Shown: piece after piece, positions 42,273-51,433 of the stretch
How the letters are laid out: every line of letters starts with the position of its first letter
Numbering within the stretch: the first letter of the stretch is position 1
NCBI RefSeq assembly: GCF_021601385.1
Contig: NZ_BQHO01000001.1
Location: forward strand, 1-64,000
DNA: 64,000 nt
Source: Pseudomonas parasichuanensis
GTDB lineage: Bacteria; Pseudomonadota; Gammaproteobacteria; Pseudomonadales; Pseudomonadaceae
Reading direction: 5' to 3'
Program-made: the position numbers and the translations under genes
The notes under the pieces: model-generated
Seen by the model: the letters and a program-made list of their open reading frames with translations, nothing else
Database searches by the model: none
Told to the model about the DNA's origin: nothing

Positions 42273-43337
42273 ATGCAAGAGCAGCTGAAAATCGCTGGCG
42301 CTTTCGTCGGCGTGATCGTGGGGGCGGGCTTTGCGTCCGGGCGGGAACTGCTGTTGTTCTTCGTCGACTTCGGCATCTGGGGCATGGCCGGGGCACTGGT
42401 CAGCGCCGCCTTGTTCACCTTCCTCGGCATGGCCCTGGCGGGGCTGGGCAACCGCCTGCGGGCGACCTCGCACAAGCAGGTGATCCAGGCCATCTGCGGC
42501 CGGCACCTGGGCCTGCTGGTCGACTGGATGATCACTTTCTTCATGTTCGGCGTGACCGTGGTCATGCTGGCGGGGGGCGGTGCGTTGCTGGAGCAGCAGT
42601 TTGGTGTGCCGGCGTTGGCGGGCAGCGTGCTGGTCACGGTGCTGGTGGTGGCCATCGTCTGCCTGGACGTGCAGAAGGTGATGGTTGCCATTGGCGCGAT
42701 CACCCCGTTGCTGATCCTGGTGGCCTCGGCCATCGCGCTGTACGCGGTGTTCACCCGTAGCCAGAGCTTTGCCGCCCTCGACCAGCTGGCCAGCCAGCAG
42801 CAGGCGGGTGCCAGCCATTGGCTGCTGGGGGCGTTCCTGTATGTGTCCTACAACATCGTTGCCGGTGCGCCGATCCTGGCGATCCTCGGTGGTTCGGCGA
42901 GCAGCCGCCGCAGCGCGGTGGTCGGCGGCCTGCTTGGCGGCGCGGCGCTGGGCGGACTGATGCTGGTGATGAGCGCCGGCATGCTGTCGCGCCTGGACAG
43001 CGTGGCCGAGCTGCCCATGCCGATGCTGTCGATCGCCAACGAGCTGTCGCCGCTGTTGGGGCTGGTGATGTGCCTGATCATCTTCGGCATGATCGTCAAC
43101 ACGGCGGTGGGCACCTTGTTCTCGTTCCTCTCGCGGCTGCTGCCGGCGGGCACGGCGAAGTTCCGCGGCGGGGCGGTGGTGGCGGGCGTGGTGGGCTTTG
43201 TGTGCAGCCTGGTGGGCTTCATCAGCCTGGTGGGGCAGGTGTATCCGCTGTTCGGCTACCTGGGGTTGGTGCTGATGGCGGCGGTGGTGGTGGGGTGGGT
43301 GAAACGCGGCAAAAGCAGGAGCGTGGCGGTGGCGTGA
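42273..43337 (+). CDS. YkvI-like membrane transporter
   Basis: A 354-residue polytopic protein with about ten hydrophobic segments. The start QLKIAGAFVGVIVGAGFASGRELLLFFVDFG contains the unwound-helix motif GAGFASG typical of APC-superfamily transporters of the YkvI group. The ATG at 42273 follows AGAGGTG; a GTG two codons upstream is possible. It is 55 bp after ridA and probably imports the compound that the oxidase uses (inference). Confidence 0.85.
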   Translation: MQEQLKIAGAFVGVIVGAGFASGRELLLFFVDFGIWGMAGALVSAALFTFLGMALAGLGNRLRATSHKQVIQAICGRHLGLLVDWMITFFMFGVTVVMLAGGGALLEQQFGVPALAGSVLVTVLVVAIVCLDVQKVMVAIGAITPLLILVASAIALYAVFTRSQSFAALDQLASQQQAGASHWLLGAFLYVSYNIVAGAPILAILGGSASSRRSAVVGGLLGGAALGGLMLVMSAGMLSRLDSVAELPMPMLSIANELSPLLGLVMCLIIFGMIVNTAVGTLFSFLSRLLPAGTAKFRGGAVVAGVVGFVCSLVGFISLVGQVYPLFGYLGLVLMAAVVVGWVKRGKSRSVAVA

Positions 43338-43488
43338 AGGCCCATCGCGGGCATGCCCGTTCCCGCGTATTGCCTCAGGCACAGTAAACAGAGCGTTCCT
43401 TGAAGGCCGGAAAATTCGGACGCGTCCGGCATACACGCCATGAGGGTTTTCGTAGGCTGCGATCCTTTCTCTACAAGGAGCGCAGTCC

Positions 43489-43974
43489 ATGGCTTTCAAC
43501 GGATACATGAGCATCAACGGTAAGCGGCAAGGTTTGATTTCGTCAGGCTGTAATACCCAGGCGTCCATCGGCAACAGGTGCCAGGTCGCGCACCAGGACG
43601 AGATCATGGTGATGTCGTTCAGCCACGGCATTTCCAACCCGGACAACACCCAGCGGGGCACCCACCACCCTGTTGTGGTCACCAAGCTCATCGACAAGGC
43701 CACGCCCTTGCTGGCCCAGGCCGTGGACAGCCGGGAAGTGCTCGATTGCGATATCCAGCTGTACCGCATTCATCCGGCAGGCCATCGGGAGAAGTACTTC
43801 TCCGTGAGGCTGGAGGGCGCGGTGATCGTCAGCCAGGAGCTGGATGTGCCCCATGCGGTGCTCTTGACCGACCAGGACGCCGAGAAGCGGCTGCTTATCA
43901 GCTATCGGACCATCAGCTGGATTCACCACGCCGCCGGTACCACCGGGTATGCCAGCTGGGGTGAGCAGCCATGA
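43489..43974 (+). CDS. hcp: Hcp family type VI secretion tube protein
   Basis: A 161-residue Hcp of the Hcp1/EvpC-like branch (MAFNGYMSINGKRQGLI, IMVMSFSHGISNP, HHPVVVTKLIDKATPLL, IQLYRIHPAGHREKYFSVRLEGAVIV). It forms the hexameric ring that carries effectors in the T6SS tube. No structural T6SS genes are nearby, so this is an orphan module relying on a main cluster elsewhere. It overlaps the effector gene by 4 bp. AAGGAG lies upstream of the ATG. Confidence 0.93.
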   Translation: MAFNGYMSINGKRQGLISSGCNTQASIGNRCQVAHQDEIMVMSFSHGISNPDNTQRGTHHPVVVTKLIDKATPLLAQAVDSREVLDCDIQLYRIHPAGHREKYFSVRLEGAVIVSQELDVPHAVLLTDQDAEKRLLISYRTISWIHHAAGTTGYASWGEQP

Positions 43975-44567
43975 GCCTGCGTGACGAAGAATATGGTGAG
44001 CGGCTAGATGAGGCATATTGGGAGGTGAATGCAGCGGCGTCTCGGTTGATCAGCTATGGCTGTGGGGTCAGCGCTAAACACCTGAGCGATCGGCGGTTGC
44101 GGATGCAGTTCAATCGGGAACTGGCTTATTACGCGCGGCGAGTTGTAAACGATGTGTATGAGCGACAGATGGAACCAGAGCAGGCGCTTGCTGCACTGAA
44201 AGCGGAGAAAAATAGTCTTCAACTGCAGCGAGAGAGAATTATTACGCACTCAGTTGGGCTTTTCGGTGGAGTGGGGCAGATAGTAGCAGGAGGTGGCATT
44301 TGCTACGGCTCCTGGGGGACGCTCTGTGCTGTAGCGGGCGGACCTTTGATCGCACATGGAACAAATAATGTGTATGAGAATATCAGGGGGCTGTACGAGG
44401 GGCGCGACGATATTCAGGGGCCTGTCAAGAAAGGTTATCAAGAGGCTTCGAAAGCTTTAGGTTTTACAGAGCATGAGGGGAAGGTGGCTTATCTGGTTGC
44501 TGATTTATCATTGTCGATAGGTGCGTTGTTTAGACCTGTACTCAAGCCCGATGCATGGCGGCTATAA
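43971..44567 (+). CDS. DUF4225-type T6SS effector, truncated by ochre codon
   Basis: A 198-residue protein: a charged helical N-terminus, then a Gly-rich hydrophobic hairpin (SVGLFGGVGQIVAGGGICYGSWGTLCAVAGGPLIAHGTNN) of the DUF4225 kind, which suggests membrane insertion. After VLKPDAWRL the frame meets TAA at 44565-44567, then continues in the same frame for 39 more codons (KYYRIDREVAIRQM ... LYKEYKK) to the TGA at 44685-44687. The extension looks like the native C-terminus, so a single-base nonsense change probably shortened a 238-residue effector. GC content is lower than in the neighbours, as in exchanged effector cassettes. Confidence 0.75.
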   Translation: MSLRDEEYGERLDEAYWEVNAAASRLISYGCGVSAKHLSDRRLRMQFNRELAYYARRVVNDVYERQMEPEQALAALKAEKNSLQLQRERIITHSVGLFGGVGQIVAGGGICYGSWGTLCAVAGGPLIAHGTNNVYENIRGLYEGRDDIQGPVKKGYQEASKALGFTEHEGKVAYLVADLSLSIGALFRPVLKPDAWRL

Positions 44568-44689
44568 AAATACTATCGCATTGACAGAGAAGTCGCGATT
44601 CGACAGATGAGCAAGGCGGCATTGGGGGCTGAGGCTGCAGTCAACACGCCCACCGCAATTGATCTGTACAAAGAGTACAAGAAGTGAGT

Positions 44690-44947
44690 ATGACAGGGCT
44701 GCTTTTGTTTGTTGGGCTTGATGTCCTGCTGACCATTTTTTTTGCCAGGCTTGTACTCCGCAGGCGGGTGTTGGCAACGATAATGATGCTATTAAGTATC
44801 GTGATGATGGTTGTTTACTTGAAGCTGATTGGTGGTTCGGGCTTGATTAGTTACTCGTTTGACTACGGCGATGGGTTTGGCCTGGAGTTAAATGTCGTGA
44901 CGACTATAAGTGTTGCTATGATTTTGTTTCACGCTTGGTTTATATAA
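44690..44947 (+). CDS. small membrane protein, likely immunity partner
   Basis: An 85-residue protein, mostly hydrophobic, with three predicted membrane segments (GLLLFVGLDVLLTIFFARLVL, VLATIMMLLSIVMMVVYLKLIGG, VVTTISVAMILFHAWFI). It starts 2 bp after the native end of the effector frame (GTG at 44684 is an alternative overlapping start). The position and membrane nature suit immunity to a membrane-acting effector. There is no family assignment; the gene is AT-rich like the effector. Confidence 0.65.
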   Translation: MTGLLLFVGLDVLLTIFFARLVLRRRVLATIMMLLSIVMMVVYLKLIGGSGLISYSFDYGDGFGLELNVVTTISVAMILFHAWFI

Positions 44948-45081
44948 CCCTTCTCAGATGGGCTCTAAAATTTGGCCTGGGCTAATTCACGAACAAGCTC
45001 GTCTCGATGGAAGAAGTAGAGCAAGGTGTCCGAGCGTTAGGGCTGGGTCAAGCAAAGATGTGACATGCTGCAAGCGGCGCC

Positions 45082-45145
45082 CGGCGGGCGCTATCGCGGG
45101 CAAGCCCGCCCCCACAAGCGCGTGGGAGCGGGCTTGCACACGATA
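45082..45145. repeat. REP sequence
   Basis: GCGGGCAAGCCCGCCCCCAC followed by GTGGGAGCGGGCTTGC, inverted REP halves in the about 200-bp gap between the immunity gene and the chemoreceptor. No gene is seen there. Confidence 0.75.
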
Positions 45146-45154
45146 GGCATCACA

Positions 45155-47041
45155 TCAGATGCGGAAACTGCCCACCAGTTGCTTCAGGCGCCCAGCCTGT
45201 TGGCTCAGGGCGTCGCAGTGGCGCAGGGTTTCGTTGAGGTTCTCCACCCCTTGCTGGTTGAGGGCGTTGATCTGGGTGATGTCCAGGTTGAGGCTCTCGA
45301 CCACGGCGGTCTGCTCTTCGGTGGCGGTGGCCACCGACTGGTTCATGCCGTCGATCTCGCCGATGCGCTGGGTCACGCTGGCCAGGCGCTCGCCGGCCTG
45401 GTTGGCCACTTGCACGGTCTCTTCGCTGGATACCTGGCTGGTGTTCATGGTGTGCACCGCTTCGCGCGAGCCCACCTGCAGGCTGGTGATCATGCGGTGG
45501 ATCTCTTCCGCCGATTCCTGGGTGCGGTGCGCCAGGTTGCGCACTTCGTCGGCGACCACGGCAAAGCCACGCCCGGCCTCGCCGGCACGGGCGGCCTCAA
45601 TGGCGGCGTTGAGTGCCAGCAGGTTGGTTTGCTGGGAGATGCCCTTGATCACGTCGAGGATCTTGCCGATCTCGTCGGTGCTGGCATTGAGCGTTTCGAT
45701 CTGCTCGCAGGATTCGCTGATGCGCGCAGACAGGGCGGTCATCGCGCTGATCGCTTCCTCCACCACGGCACGGCCGCCGTGAGCCTGCTCGCTGGCGCCG
45801 CTGGCGTGTTGCGAGGCGTCGGCGGCGTTGCGGGCGATTTCCTGGGTGGCGGCGCCCAGTTCGTTGATCGCTGCGGCGACGCTGTTGGTGCGCATGCTCT
45901 GCTCTTCGGAACCGCTCAGCGAGGCGTTGGAGGCGCCCACCACTTTTTCCGACAGGTCATGCACCAGGCGGGTGGCCGACGACACTTCGCTGATCGAGGC
46001 ATGGATCCGCTCGACGAAGCGGTTGAAGGCGGTAGCCAGTTCGCCGAACTCGTCCTTGTTTTCCACGGCCAGGCGGCGGGTCAGGTCGCCTTCACCTTCG
46101 GCGATGTCCTGCATGGCGCGGCCCATGGTGGTCAGTGGGCGCATCAGCACCGGGATCAGCAGGCCGAGCAGGCCGGCGATGGCGGCGACGGCGATGAGCA
46201 TGGCAATGATCGCCGAGGTGCGGAACTGGCTCAGCGGGGCGTAGGCCTTGTCCTTGTCGATCGACAGGCCGATGTACCACTGCGCCGACGGCAGGCCTGC
46301 GACCGGGGCGAAGGAGATGATGCGGTCCTTGCCGTCGAGGCTCACGTCCTGCATGCCGGGTTCGACGCGCAGGGGGCTGCCGGGGTAGATGTCCTTGAGG
46401 TTCTTCATCACCCGGTCCTTGTCGGGGCTGACGATGACCTGGCCATCGCGGTCCACCAGGAATGCATGGCCGATGCCGCCGAAGTCCACGGCGTTGATGA
46501 TCTCGACCAGGGTGTTCAGACTCAGGTCGCCACCGACCACGCCCAGCAGTTCACCACTGGATTTTGCCTTGACCGGGATGGCGATGGTCACCACCAGGCC
46601 GCCGACCGAGGCCTGGTAGGGCGGCGTCAGCAGGGTCTGGTTGGCGCTGACCGCCTGGGTGTACCAGGGGCGCTGACGCGGGTCGTAGCCGTCGGGCATC
46701 TTCGCGTCAGGGCGCTGGGTGAACAGCCCGGTGTTCTGGCCGAAATAGGTGAACTGGAAGTTGCTGGTGTACGACGGCTGGTCGACCAGCCCAGGTACGT
46801 TGCTGCCGGCGCCTTGCTGGGCGATGTCCTGGGCCAGGTTTTCCAGCACCAGGATGCGCCCGCTCATCCAGTTCTGCACGCTGCTGGCGGTTTGCAGGCC
46901 GGCCTGGCGCACCGACGACTCGATGTTCTGGCGGATGGTATTGCGCTGCAGGTAGTCGTTGTAGAGGGTGAACAACGCGAAGGCCAGGACGACAACGCCG
47001 CAGGCACTGAGCAGGATCTTGTGGCGGAATTTCAGGTTCAT
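45155..47041 (-). CDS. methyl-accepting chemotaxis protein, PctA/amino-acid type
   Basis: A 628-residue receptor, the length typical of the PctA/McpA group. TM1 ([20 protein letters not shown]) is followed by a dCache domain with [36 protein letters not shown] and [15 protein letters not shown], near the amino-acid-binding dCache pattern (Y/R/W/Y/D). TM2, HAMP and the signalling tip [32 protein letters not shown] follow. The Met at 47041 begins the anchor. Amino-acid sensing is likely but unproven. Confidence 0.92.
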   Translation of the reverse strand: MNLKFRHKILLSACGVVVLAFALFTLYNDYLQRNTIRQNIESSVRQAGLQTASSVQNWMSGRILVLENLAQDIAQQGAGSNVPGLVDQPSYTSNFQFTYFGQNTGLFTQRPDAKMPDGYDPRQRPWYTQAVSANQTLLTPPYQASVGGLVVTIAIPVKAKSSGELLGVVGGDLSLNTLVEIINAVDFGGIGHAFLVDRDGQVIVSPDKDRVMKNLKDIYPGSPLRVEPGMQDVSLDGKDRIISFAPVAGLPSAQWYIGLSIDKDKAYAPLSQFRTSAIIAMLIAVAAIAGLLGLLIPVLMRPLTTMGRAMQDIAEGEGDLTRRLAVENKDEFGELATAFNRFVERIHASISEVSSATRLVHDLSEKVVGASNASLSGSEEQSMRTNSVAAAINELGAATQEIARNAADASQHASGASEQAHGGRAVVEEAISAMTALSARISESCEQIETLNASTDEIGKILDVIKGISQQTNLLALNAAIEAARAGEAGRGFAVVADEVRNLAHRTQESAEEIHRMITSLQVGSREAVHTMNTSQVSSEETVQVANQAGERLASVTQRIGEIDGMNQSVATATEEQTAVVESLNLDITQINALNQQGVENLNETLRHCDALSQQAGRLKQLVGSFRI

Positions 47042-47191
47042 GTTTCGAGACCTTGATTCTGGGAAGGGAGGGCGCCGCATGCTTGTGGCACGAGGGGCGG
47101 GGCCTGTTCTCGAGGTATCGGCCGTTTGCGCAAAATGTTGAAAGACTAAATGTCGCAGGGCCTGGCTGGTATGCCCTCTAGTAATCACAAA

Positions 47192-48070
47192 TCATTTCGA
47201 GGCCAGCAGCGCCACCAGCGCCTTGGCTGCCTGGCCCATGGGTTGCTGCTTGAGCCAGAACGCATGCACCGGCAGCTCCAGGGCATTGTGGGTATTGCGA
47301 AAGTCCAGGCGCACCAGGCGCCCGGCCTTGACCAGCGGGGCGATGCGCGACAACGGCAGGTCGCCCCAGCCCAGGCCCGCCTCGACCATCTGCACGGCCA
47401 AATCGAGGCTGTCGGTGCGCCAGTGCGAGGTGCCGATCAACGAGCGCGGGTCGGCCAGCGGCAGGTCGCGGCTGCGTACCAGGATCTGGCGCAGGTGCAC
47501 CAAGTCTTCGAGGTTGCGGATGCGTCCTTCGAGCAAGGCTGGGTGGTGCGGCGACAGGGTCGCCACCAGCGATTCCATGGCGATGTGCTGGAAGCTGCGC
47601 CGTGGGTCGACTTGCAGCCCAGCGAAGGCCAGGCACAGGTTGACCCTGGCACTGTCGAGCAGTTGCAGGGCGTCTTCCTGTGGCGCGGCCAGCAGCTCGA
47701 TATCGAGCAGGGGGTAGCGCTCGCCCAGGCGGGTGATGGCCGCAAGCAGTGGGCGCTGGTCGATGTCCGGGACCACCGCGATGGCCAGGCTGCTTTCCAG
47801 GCCGCGCGACAGCTCCATGGCGTGCACCTCCAGCAGCCCCAGCTGCTCGGCAATCTGCCGTGCGTGGGGTTCCAGGGCCTGGGCCTGGGCAGTGGGGCGC
47901 GCCTCGCGGGAGCCACGCTCGAACAGGCTGTAGCCCAGCTCTGCCTCGAGGTTGCCGATGGCCATGCTCACGGCCGACGGCACGCGCCCCAGCGCCCGGG
48001 CGGCGGCGGAAAACGAGCCGCGGTCGAGCACGGCGAGGAACAGCTGGATGGTGTCGCTGGAAAAGTTCAT
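47192..48070 (-). CDS. LysR-family regulator of the PACE pump
   Basis: A 292-residue LysR regulator. The winged HTH is at residues 5-65 (TIQLFLAVLDRGSFSAAARALGRVPSAVSMAIGNLEAELGYSLFERG), followed by a periplasmic-binding-like effector domain. It is divergent from the PACE gene across 102 bp, the standard regulator/pump arrangement of PACE loci, so it most likely activates the pump in response to a diamine or biocide. The shared gap holds a TTCAG-N5-CTGAAAG-like repeat near 48083-48099. Confidence 0.9.
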   Translation of the reverse strand: MNFSSDTIQLFLAVLDRGSFSAAARALGRVPSAVSMAIGNLEAELGYSLFERGSREARPTAQAQALEPHARQIAEQLGLLEVHAMELSRGLESSLAIAVVPDIDQRPLLAAITRLGERYPLLDIELLAAPQEDALQLLDSARVNLCLAFAGLQVDPRRSFQHIAMESLVATLSPHHPALLEGRIRNLEDLVHLRQILVRSRDLPLADPRSLIGTSHWRTDSLDLAVQMVEAGLGWGDLPLSRIAPLVKAGRLVRLDFRNTHNALELPVHAFWLKQQPMGQAAKALVALLASK

Positions 48071-48172
48071 GGCAGTCTCCTTTCAGTAAATCTGAAAGCT
48101 GCCGACTTTTTCTGTCAAGCATGTTGAAGCATCCTTGCCCGCTTTCGACAACCCTGCGGCAAAGGTAACCCC

Positions 48173-48607
48173 GTGCAAGGACTTAAACGCAAACTGGTCT
48201 ACGTGACCTTCTATGAATTGATCGGCCTGAGCATGTCGACCCTGGGACTGGCCTACCTGTCCGACACCCAGGCCTCGCATACCGGCCCGTTGGCGGTGAT
48301 GATCACCACCATCGCCATGGCCTGGAACTTCGTCTACAACAGCCTGTTCGAGCGCTGGGAAAGCCGCCAGGTCACCCGCGGGCGCAGCGTCAAGCGGCGG
48401 GTGGCGCATGCCATTGGCTTCCAGCTGACCTTGGTGGTGTACCTGATCCCACTGATCGCCTGGTGGCTGGACATGACGTTGTTGGAGGCGTTGGTGGTGG
48501 ACTTCGCGTTCATCATCCTGGTGCCGTGCTACACCTTCGTCTACAACTGGGCGTTCGACCGGATCTTCGGTTTGCCCGCCTCGGCGATGGCGCCGGCGGC
48601 GGCCTGA
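48173..48607 (+). CDS. PACE-family multidrug/chlorhexidine efflux transporter
   Basis: A 144-residue inner-membrane protein with two tandem bacterial transmembrane pair domains, each of two helices (VTFYELIGLSMSTLGLAYLSD ... MAWNFVYNSLFERWE; HAIGFQLTLVVYLIPLIAWWLDM ... VPCYTFVYNWAFDRIF). The repeated motif W/YNxxFxRxxE/I is diagnostic, and the conserved membrane Glu is in FYELIG. PACE pumps export biocides such as chlorhexidine and short diamines. The start is GTG. Confidence 0.92.
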   Translation: MQGLKRKLVYVTFYELIGLSMSTLGLAYLSDTQASHTGPLAVMITTIAMAWNFVYNSLFERWESRQVTRGRSVKRRVAHAIGFQLTLVVYLIPLIAWWLDMTLLEALVVDFAFIILVPCYTFVYNWAFDRIFGLPASAMAPAAA

Positions 48608-48641
48608 AAATCCGCGTTGACCTTCATATGGTCTGCACATC

Positions 48642-48703
48642 CCCCTGTAGGCGCGGCCTTGCCGGGGCACCGGATCGGTCGGAAAGGGCCGCTCCTACAG
48701 GGG
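48642..48703. repeat. REP hairpin
   Basis: CCCCTGTAGGCGCGGCC (48642-48658) pairs with GGCCGCTCCTACAGGGG (48687-48703) with one mismatch. It lies between the convergent PACE and lipoprotein genes and probably acts as a transcript end. Confidence 0.8.
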
Positions 48704-48736
48704 AAGTGCAAACTTCAGGAGTGGTACACGGCAAAC

Positions 48737-49777
48737 TCAAGGCGGCAAACGAATCAGCAACGGCGCCTGCTGTTGTTCCTGCACCGGCACCTGGTTGGCG
48801 AGCAAACTGTCCTCCACCTGCCCCGACAAGTAATACACCCCCGCCATGGCACCGCTCTGGCGGTTCTCCATCAGCTCCTGCCATTCCTGGTTCAACGCCA
48901 CATTGAGGATCACCCGCAGTTGCTCGACCATCTGCGGTTGCTCGCGGTCGTGGCTGACCATGCCGTAGCCGGCCACCGCCAGCGAAATCAAGGTGCCCGC
49001 CGCCTTGCCCACCGCCGCGGCGATGGCGCTGGCGGCGCCACGCGGGGCAAGGGTGGCGCCGAGCTTCTCGCTGGCCTGGGTGGCCACCGACGACAGCCCG
49101 GTTTCGGTCTGCCCCGGCCCCTTCGACGCCTGTTGATGCAGATGATCGCGTAGCGATTGCCAGGCCGGTTGCTGGTCCAGCGACTTGGCCCTGAGCAACT
49201 GATACAGCGTGGCATTGCGCGCATCGGGCGGGCCGAGGGTGATGATCGGGATGCGGTTCAGGCGCTGGCTGAACTGCTCGGGCGGGGCGTTGTAGCGCTG
49301 GTTGATTGCCTGCAGCTGCTGGCCCAGCAGCTGCAGGTACAGCTCGCTGGCGCGGTCGCGAATGCCTTCGGGGTTGATCTGCTCGGCCACCGGATCGATT
49401 ACCCGTTCGTGGTATTGCTCCTGCAGATACAGGGCCAGGCGCTTTTCCGGCGATTCAGTGCCGTTGTTGCTGTTCATCTTGTACCAGGCCACCTTTAGCG
49501 TGAGCCATTGCTGGGTCCAGTAGCCGGTGAACCAGGGGATGAAGTCGTTTTCGGTGCGTTGTTGTACCTGCTCCTTCCACACCCGCATCGAGCGCCGGGC
49601 ATAGTCGTTGGCCGAGCCTGCGGCGGCGGCCGAGGCTTCGATGATGTCCTGGTCGATGCGTTGCCAAACGGCGGGGGGCAGGTTTTGCGGTGGCGGTGGG
49701 GCAGGGGGGCGTTTGCCGGCGCAGCCGGCGAAGGCCAGCAGCAGGCAGGCGGGGAGCAGCAGGGCAAGCGACTTCAC
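48737..49777 (-). CDS. putative lipoprotein of unknown function
   Basis: A 346-residue protein with a lipoprotein signal (MKSLALLLPACLLLAFAGC, lipobox LAFAGC, Cys19) followed by a Pro-rich linker (PPAPPPPQNLPP). The rest is helical. A Gly/Ala-rich hydrophobic stretch (AASAIAAAVGKAAGTLISLAVAGYGMVS) near residue 260 could contact a membrane. I do not recognise a family. The 180 bp upstream carry no other gene. Confidence 0.78.
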   Translation of the reverse strand: MKSLALLLPACLLLAFAGCAGKRPPAPPPPQNLPPAVWQRIDQDIIEASAAAAGSANDYARRSMRVWKEQVQQRTENDFIPWFTGYWTQQWLTLKVAWYKMNSNNGTESPEKRLALYLQEQYHERVIDPVAEQINPEGIRDRASELYLQLLGQQLQAINQRYNAPPEQFSQRLNRIPIITLGPPDARNATLYQLLRAKSLDQQPAWQSLRDHLHQQASKGPGQTETGLSSVATQASEKLGATLAPRGAASAIAAAVGKAAGTLISLAVAGYGMVSHDREQPQMVEQLRVILNVALNQEWQELMENRQSGAMAGVYYLSGQVEDSLLANQVPVQEQQQAPLLIRLPP

Positions 49778-49956
49778 GCGGGGTGCCTCCCTGGTCAGAG
49801 GCTGGGGTGGTTTTTCGAGTATAGGGCGGTAAAGCGGCCCTTTTTGTGGAGGGGCGACGGGCTGTCTTGGGATCGCGGGCGGCGCTCGATCTCAAAGGCG
49901 CTGCAAAATTCCCGGCGAGCACCTGGTGGCCCTCACCCCATACCCAACCGAGCCCT

Positions 49957-50646
49957 TCAACCCATCCGATCCAGATCAAGCTTGGCTTCCAGATGGTCCA
50001 GATGCTCATGCATCAACGCCAGCGCCGCGCCGCCGTCACCACTCTCCACCGCATCGATGATCGCCGCGTGCTCCTGCCAGGCGCAGTGCTCGCAGCAGGG
50101 CGACTCATAGCGGGCGATGATCAGCGAGGTCATCGGTACCAGCCCGTTGAGAAAACGCGCCAGCGGCGCGTTGGCCGCCATCTGCGCCAGCTTCATGTGG
50201 AATTCGCCACCCAGGCGGATCGCCGTGCAGCGTTCGCCCTGCTCATGGTGCTGGCGTTCGCGCTCGACCAGTTGGCGCAGCTGGCGGATCTGCGCCGGGC
50301 GCGCGCGCTGGGTGGCCAGGCCGATCAGTGTGGTCTCGGCCAGGCGCCGGGCGCTGAGCACCTGGCGCGCCTGCTCGGGGTCGGGCGCGGCCAGGTGCGC
50401 GGTGTGGCTGGGGCGTTGCACGATCACCTGCTGGTCGGACAGGCGCCCGAGCACCCGGCGGATCACCGTGCGGCTGACCCCGAAGGCGTTGCCCAGGGCC
50501 TGCTCGGGCAAGGCGCTGCCTGGTGGCAGGCGTTGTTCGAGAATGGCGTCGAACAGCCGAGGGTAGATCTGTTCCGCTGACAGGCGGGTTTCGCCGGCAC
50601 CCAGCAGGGCAGGCAGGTGCGGGGCGGCGTGGGCGCAGGTGGTCAT
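49957..50646 (-). CDS. GntR-family regulator (FCD subfamily) 2
   Basis: A 229-residue regulator. The HTH (LFDAILEQRLPPGSALPEQALGNAFGVSRTVIRRVLGRL) is followed by an FCD ligand domain with the metal/ligand residues in EFHMKLAQM and MHEHLDHLE. It starts 16 bp after the preceding GntR gene and is probably co-transcribed with it behind the dicarboxylate symporter. It may control purine or organic-acid catabolism; the ligand is unknown. Confidence 0.88.
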   Translation of the reverse strand: MTTCAHAAPHLPALLGAGETRLSAEQIYPRLFDAILEQRLPPGSALPEQALGNAFGVSRTVIRRVLGRLSDQQVIVQRPSHTAHLAAPDPEQARQVLSARRLAETTLIGLATQRARPAQIRQLRQLVERERQHHEQGERCTAIRLGGEFHMKLAQMAANAPLARFLNGLVPMTSLIIARYESPCCEHCAWQEHAAIIDAVESGDGGAALALMHEHLDHLEAKLDLDRMG

Positions 50647-50661
50647 GGTCGCTCTCCTGTT

Positions 50662-51363
50662 TCAGGTGCCTGGGTGTTCGTCCGGGATGTTCAGGGCGAT
50701 GCCCATGCGCTCGCCCTCGGCGAGGATGTGCCGGCGCATCTGCAGGCTGGCCTGGGCGCTGTTGCGCTCGCGAATGGCGCGCACCACCGCTTCGTTTTCG
50801 TTCAGGCGCGCGGCCAGGTGCTCGGGCGATTTGCGCAGCATCTCGGCGCTCTCTTTGAGGGCATTGCCGGTCTGTTGCACCACGCTCTGGAAGATCGGGT
50901 TGGTGGTCAGGGCGAACAGCGCCTCGTGGAAGGCGATGTAGGCGTTGACGCCGGCTTCGCTGTCGCCGGCATCAAGGGCTTCGCGCATGTCCATGAGGTT
51001 CAGGCGCAGCTGGCCAATGTCCTGGCTGCCGGCCGATTGCGCCACCAGCCCGGCGATGAAGGGTTCGAGGGTGTAGCGCAGTTCCAGCACGTCGGCCAGG
51101 CTGGCCGCGGCAACGGCCTCCGGGCTTTGCGCCTGTGCGGCGTCGGCGTCCAGCACCAGTACGCCCTTGCCGGGCATCGAGCGCACCAGGCCCAGGGTTT
51201 CCAGCACGATCACGGCTTCGCGCAGGCTGGGGCGGCTGATCCCCAGCTGCTCGGCCAGCTCGCGCTGGCCGGGTAGCATGTCGCCGCTGCGCCACTGGCC
51301 TCGGGCCAGGGCCTGGCGGAGTTTCTCCACCACGGAAGTGACTACGGTTGAAGAGCTGATCAC
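50662..51363 (-). CDS. GntR/FadR-family regulator (FCD subfamily) 1
   Basis: A 233-residue GntR regulator with an HTH (VVEKLRQALARGQWRSGDMLPGQRELAEQLGISRPSLREAVIVLETLGLV) and an FCD domain (VLELRYTLEPFIAGLVAQ ... AYIAFHEALFALTTNPIFQSVV). It is 70 bp downstream of the dctA-like gene on the same strand, so it probably regulates that transporter. Two unlike GntR genes in tandem suggest a two-signal control or a duplication with divergence. Confidence 0.88.
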   Translation of the reverse strand: MISSSTVVTSVVEKLRQALARGQWRSGDMLPGQRELAEQLGISRPSLREAVIVLETLGLVRSMPGKGVLVLDADAAQAQSPEAVAAASLADVLELRYTLEPFIAGLVAQSAGSQDIGQLRLNLMDMREALDAGDSEAGVNAYIAFHEALFALTTNPIFQSVVQQTGNALKESAEMLRKSPEHLAARLNENEAVVRAIRERNSAQASLQMRRHILAEGERMGIALNIPDEHPGT

Positions 51364-51433
51364 GGTTCGCTCCTTGATGGGCGTTGCATCTTTGCGTTTG
51401 GCGGGCCGGCGCTGGGCGCCGGCCGGCTCAGGC

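Noticed and set aside
42102-43769. 555-residue minus-strand frame
   Set aside because: Low-complexity antisense of the transporter and hcp genes.
45065-47056. 663-residue plus-strand frame
   Set aside because: Antisense of the chemoreceptor; no recognisable domain.
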